A DNA stretch of 14,636 nucleotides from Fibrobacter sp. UBA1313 (GTDB lineage: Bacteria; Fibrobacterota; Fibrobacteria; Fibrobacterales; Fibrobacteraceae). The stretch covers positions 3,450 through 18,085 of the forward strand of contig DBTP01000033.1 of NCBI GenBank assembly GCA_002307115.1, in the 5' to 3' direction. The notes below the pieces were generated by a model that was not told the DNA's origin, searched no databases, and worked only from the letters and a program-made list of their open reading frames with translations. Position 1 is the first letter of the stretch. Each line of letters starts with the position of its first letter. Made by a program: the position numbers and the translations under genes. Of this stretch, positions 14,385 through 14,636 are shown in pieces.

Positions 14385-14636
14385 TCACCCGCCAGCAAGC
14401 TTCACCGTATAACCTTTCTTCTCCAATTCGGCCTTAATCAAAGCCCGTTTATCCCCCTGAATTTCAATCACCCAATCTTTCACGGCACCACCGACACCGC
14501 ACTTTTGTTTGAGCGTGCGACAAAGCGTATCCAAGGCATCGCTTTCGAGAGGAACCCCCGCCACAGCACTCACCATCTTTCCCCCACCCATTCGTTTAAG
14601 GGAAATGCGGACAATGCCATCAATCGCAGGGCGCAC
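14385..14636 (-). CDS. yciH: YciH/SUI1-family translation factor, C-terminal part (5' end outside window)
   Basis: The frame is open to the window edge, so the start is outside. The 83 visible residues hold most of the SUI1/eIF1-like domain: 'VRISLKRMGGGKMVSAVAGV', 'LKQKCGVGGAVKDWVIEIQGD' and the terminal 'KGYTVKLAGG'. The CGVGGAVKD...IEIQGD...R core is diagnostic of bacterial YciH, a homologue of eukaryotic eIF1 that affects translation initiation fidelity. The usual basic loop reads 'RMGGGKMV' here, against the 'RKGKGVT'-like form I remember from other YciH proteins. Full-length family members are about 105-120 aa, so roughly 25-35 residues are missing. Confidence 0.93.
   Translation of the reverse strand: MRPAIDGIVRISLKRMGGGKMVSAVAGVPLESDALDTLCRTLKQKCGVGGAVKDWVIEIQGDKRALIKAELEKKGYTVKLAGG

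Overview
The window most likely comes from a Fibrobacter-type bacterium (Fibrobacterota: Fibrobacter, Hallerella or a close relative). The basis is the combination of secreted plant cell-wall enzymes, serine-run linkers (SSSSS), a CBM6-tailed CE6 esterase, SUMF1-like lipoproteins typical of that phylum, and C-terminal 'GxxxxNGxR...GIYxL' domains resembling type IX sorting tails. This is recognition by eye; no database search was possible.

Layout. (1) 1-1149 (+): 3' part of feoB, closed by a hairpin terminator. (2) 1247-2925 (-): a radical SAM protein of the YhcC/TIGR01212 type followed by an unrecognised lipoprotein. (3) 2926-3537: gene-free stretch with a GC-rich, branched, potentially structured element and two perfect inverted repeats. 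(4) 3538-7682 (-): a tight three-gene unit, CotH-type kinase > arylsulfotransferase-like protein > SUMF1-fold lipoprotein, with gaps of 12 and 17 bases. The cotH-like gene carries a perfect 17-bp tandem duplication over its start codon. (5) 7704-8178: AT-rich divergent control region. (6) 8179-11718 (+): GH10 xylanase, then a 215-bp MITE-like element with long terminal inverted repeats, then a CE6-type acetylxylan esterase with CBM6. (7) 11756-11790: shared terminator between convergent genes. (8) 11812-13077 (-) argG and 13130-14116 (+) an MCE/MlaD protein, divergent across 52 bases. (9) 14228-14300 tRNA-Asn with a consensus-like promoter and a bidirectional terminator, then the 3' part of a YciH/SUI1 gene (-) running off the window.

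How they fit. The xylanase and esterase form an obvious xylan pair: the esterase strips acetyl groups that block the xylanase. The CotH-ASST-SUMF1 unit is the most intriguing part. It encodes an exported kinase-fold protein, an exported sulfotransferase-fold protein and a surface lipoprotein, and the latter two carry serine-rich, partly acidic linkers that are conceivable kinase substrates. The remaining genes (argG, tRNA, yciH, feoB, yhcC-like, mlaD) are housekeeping or envelope functions.
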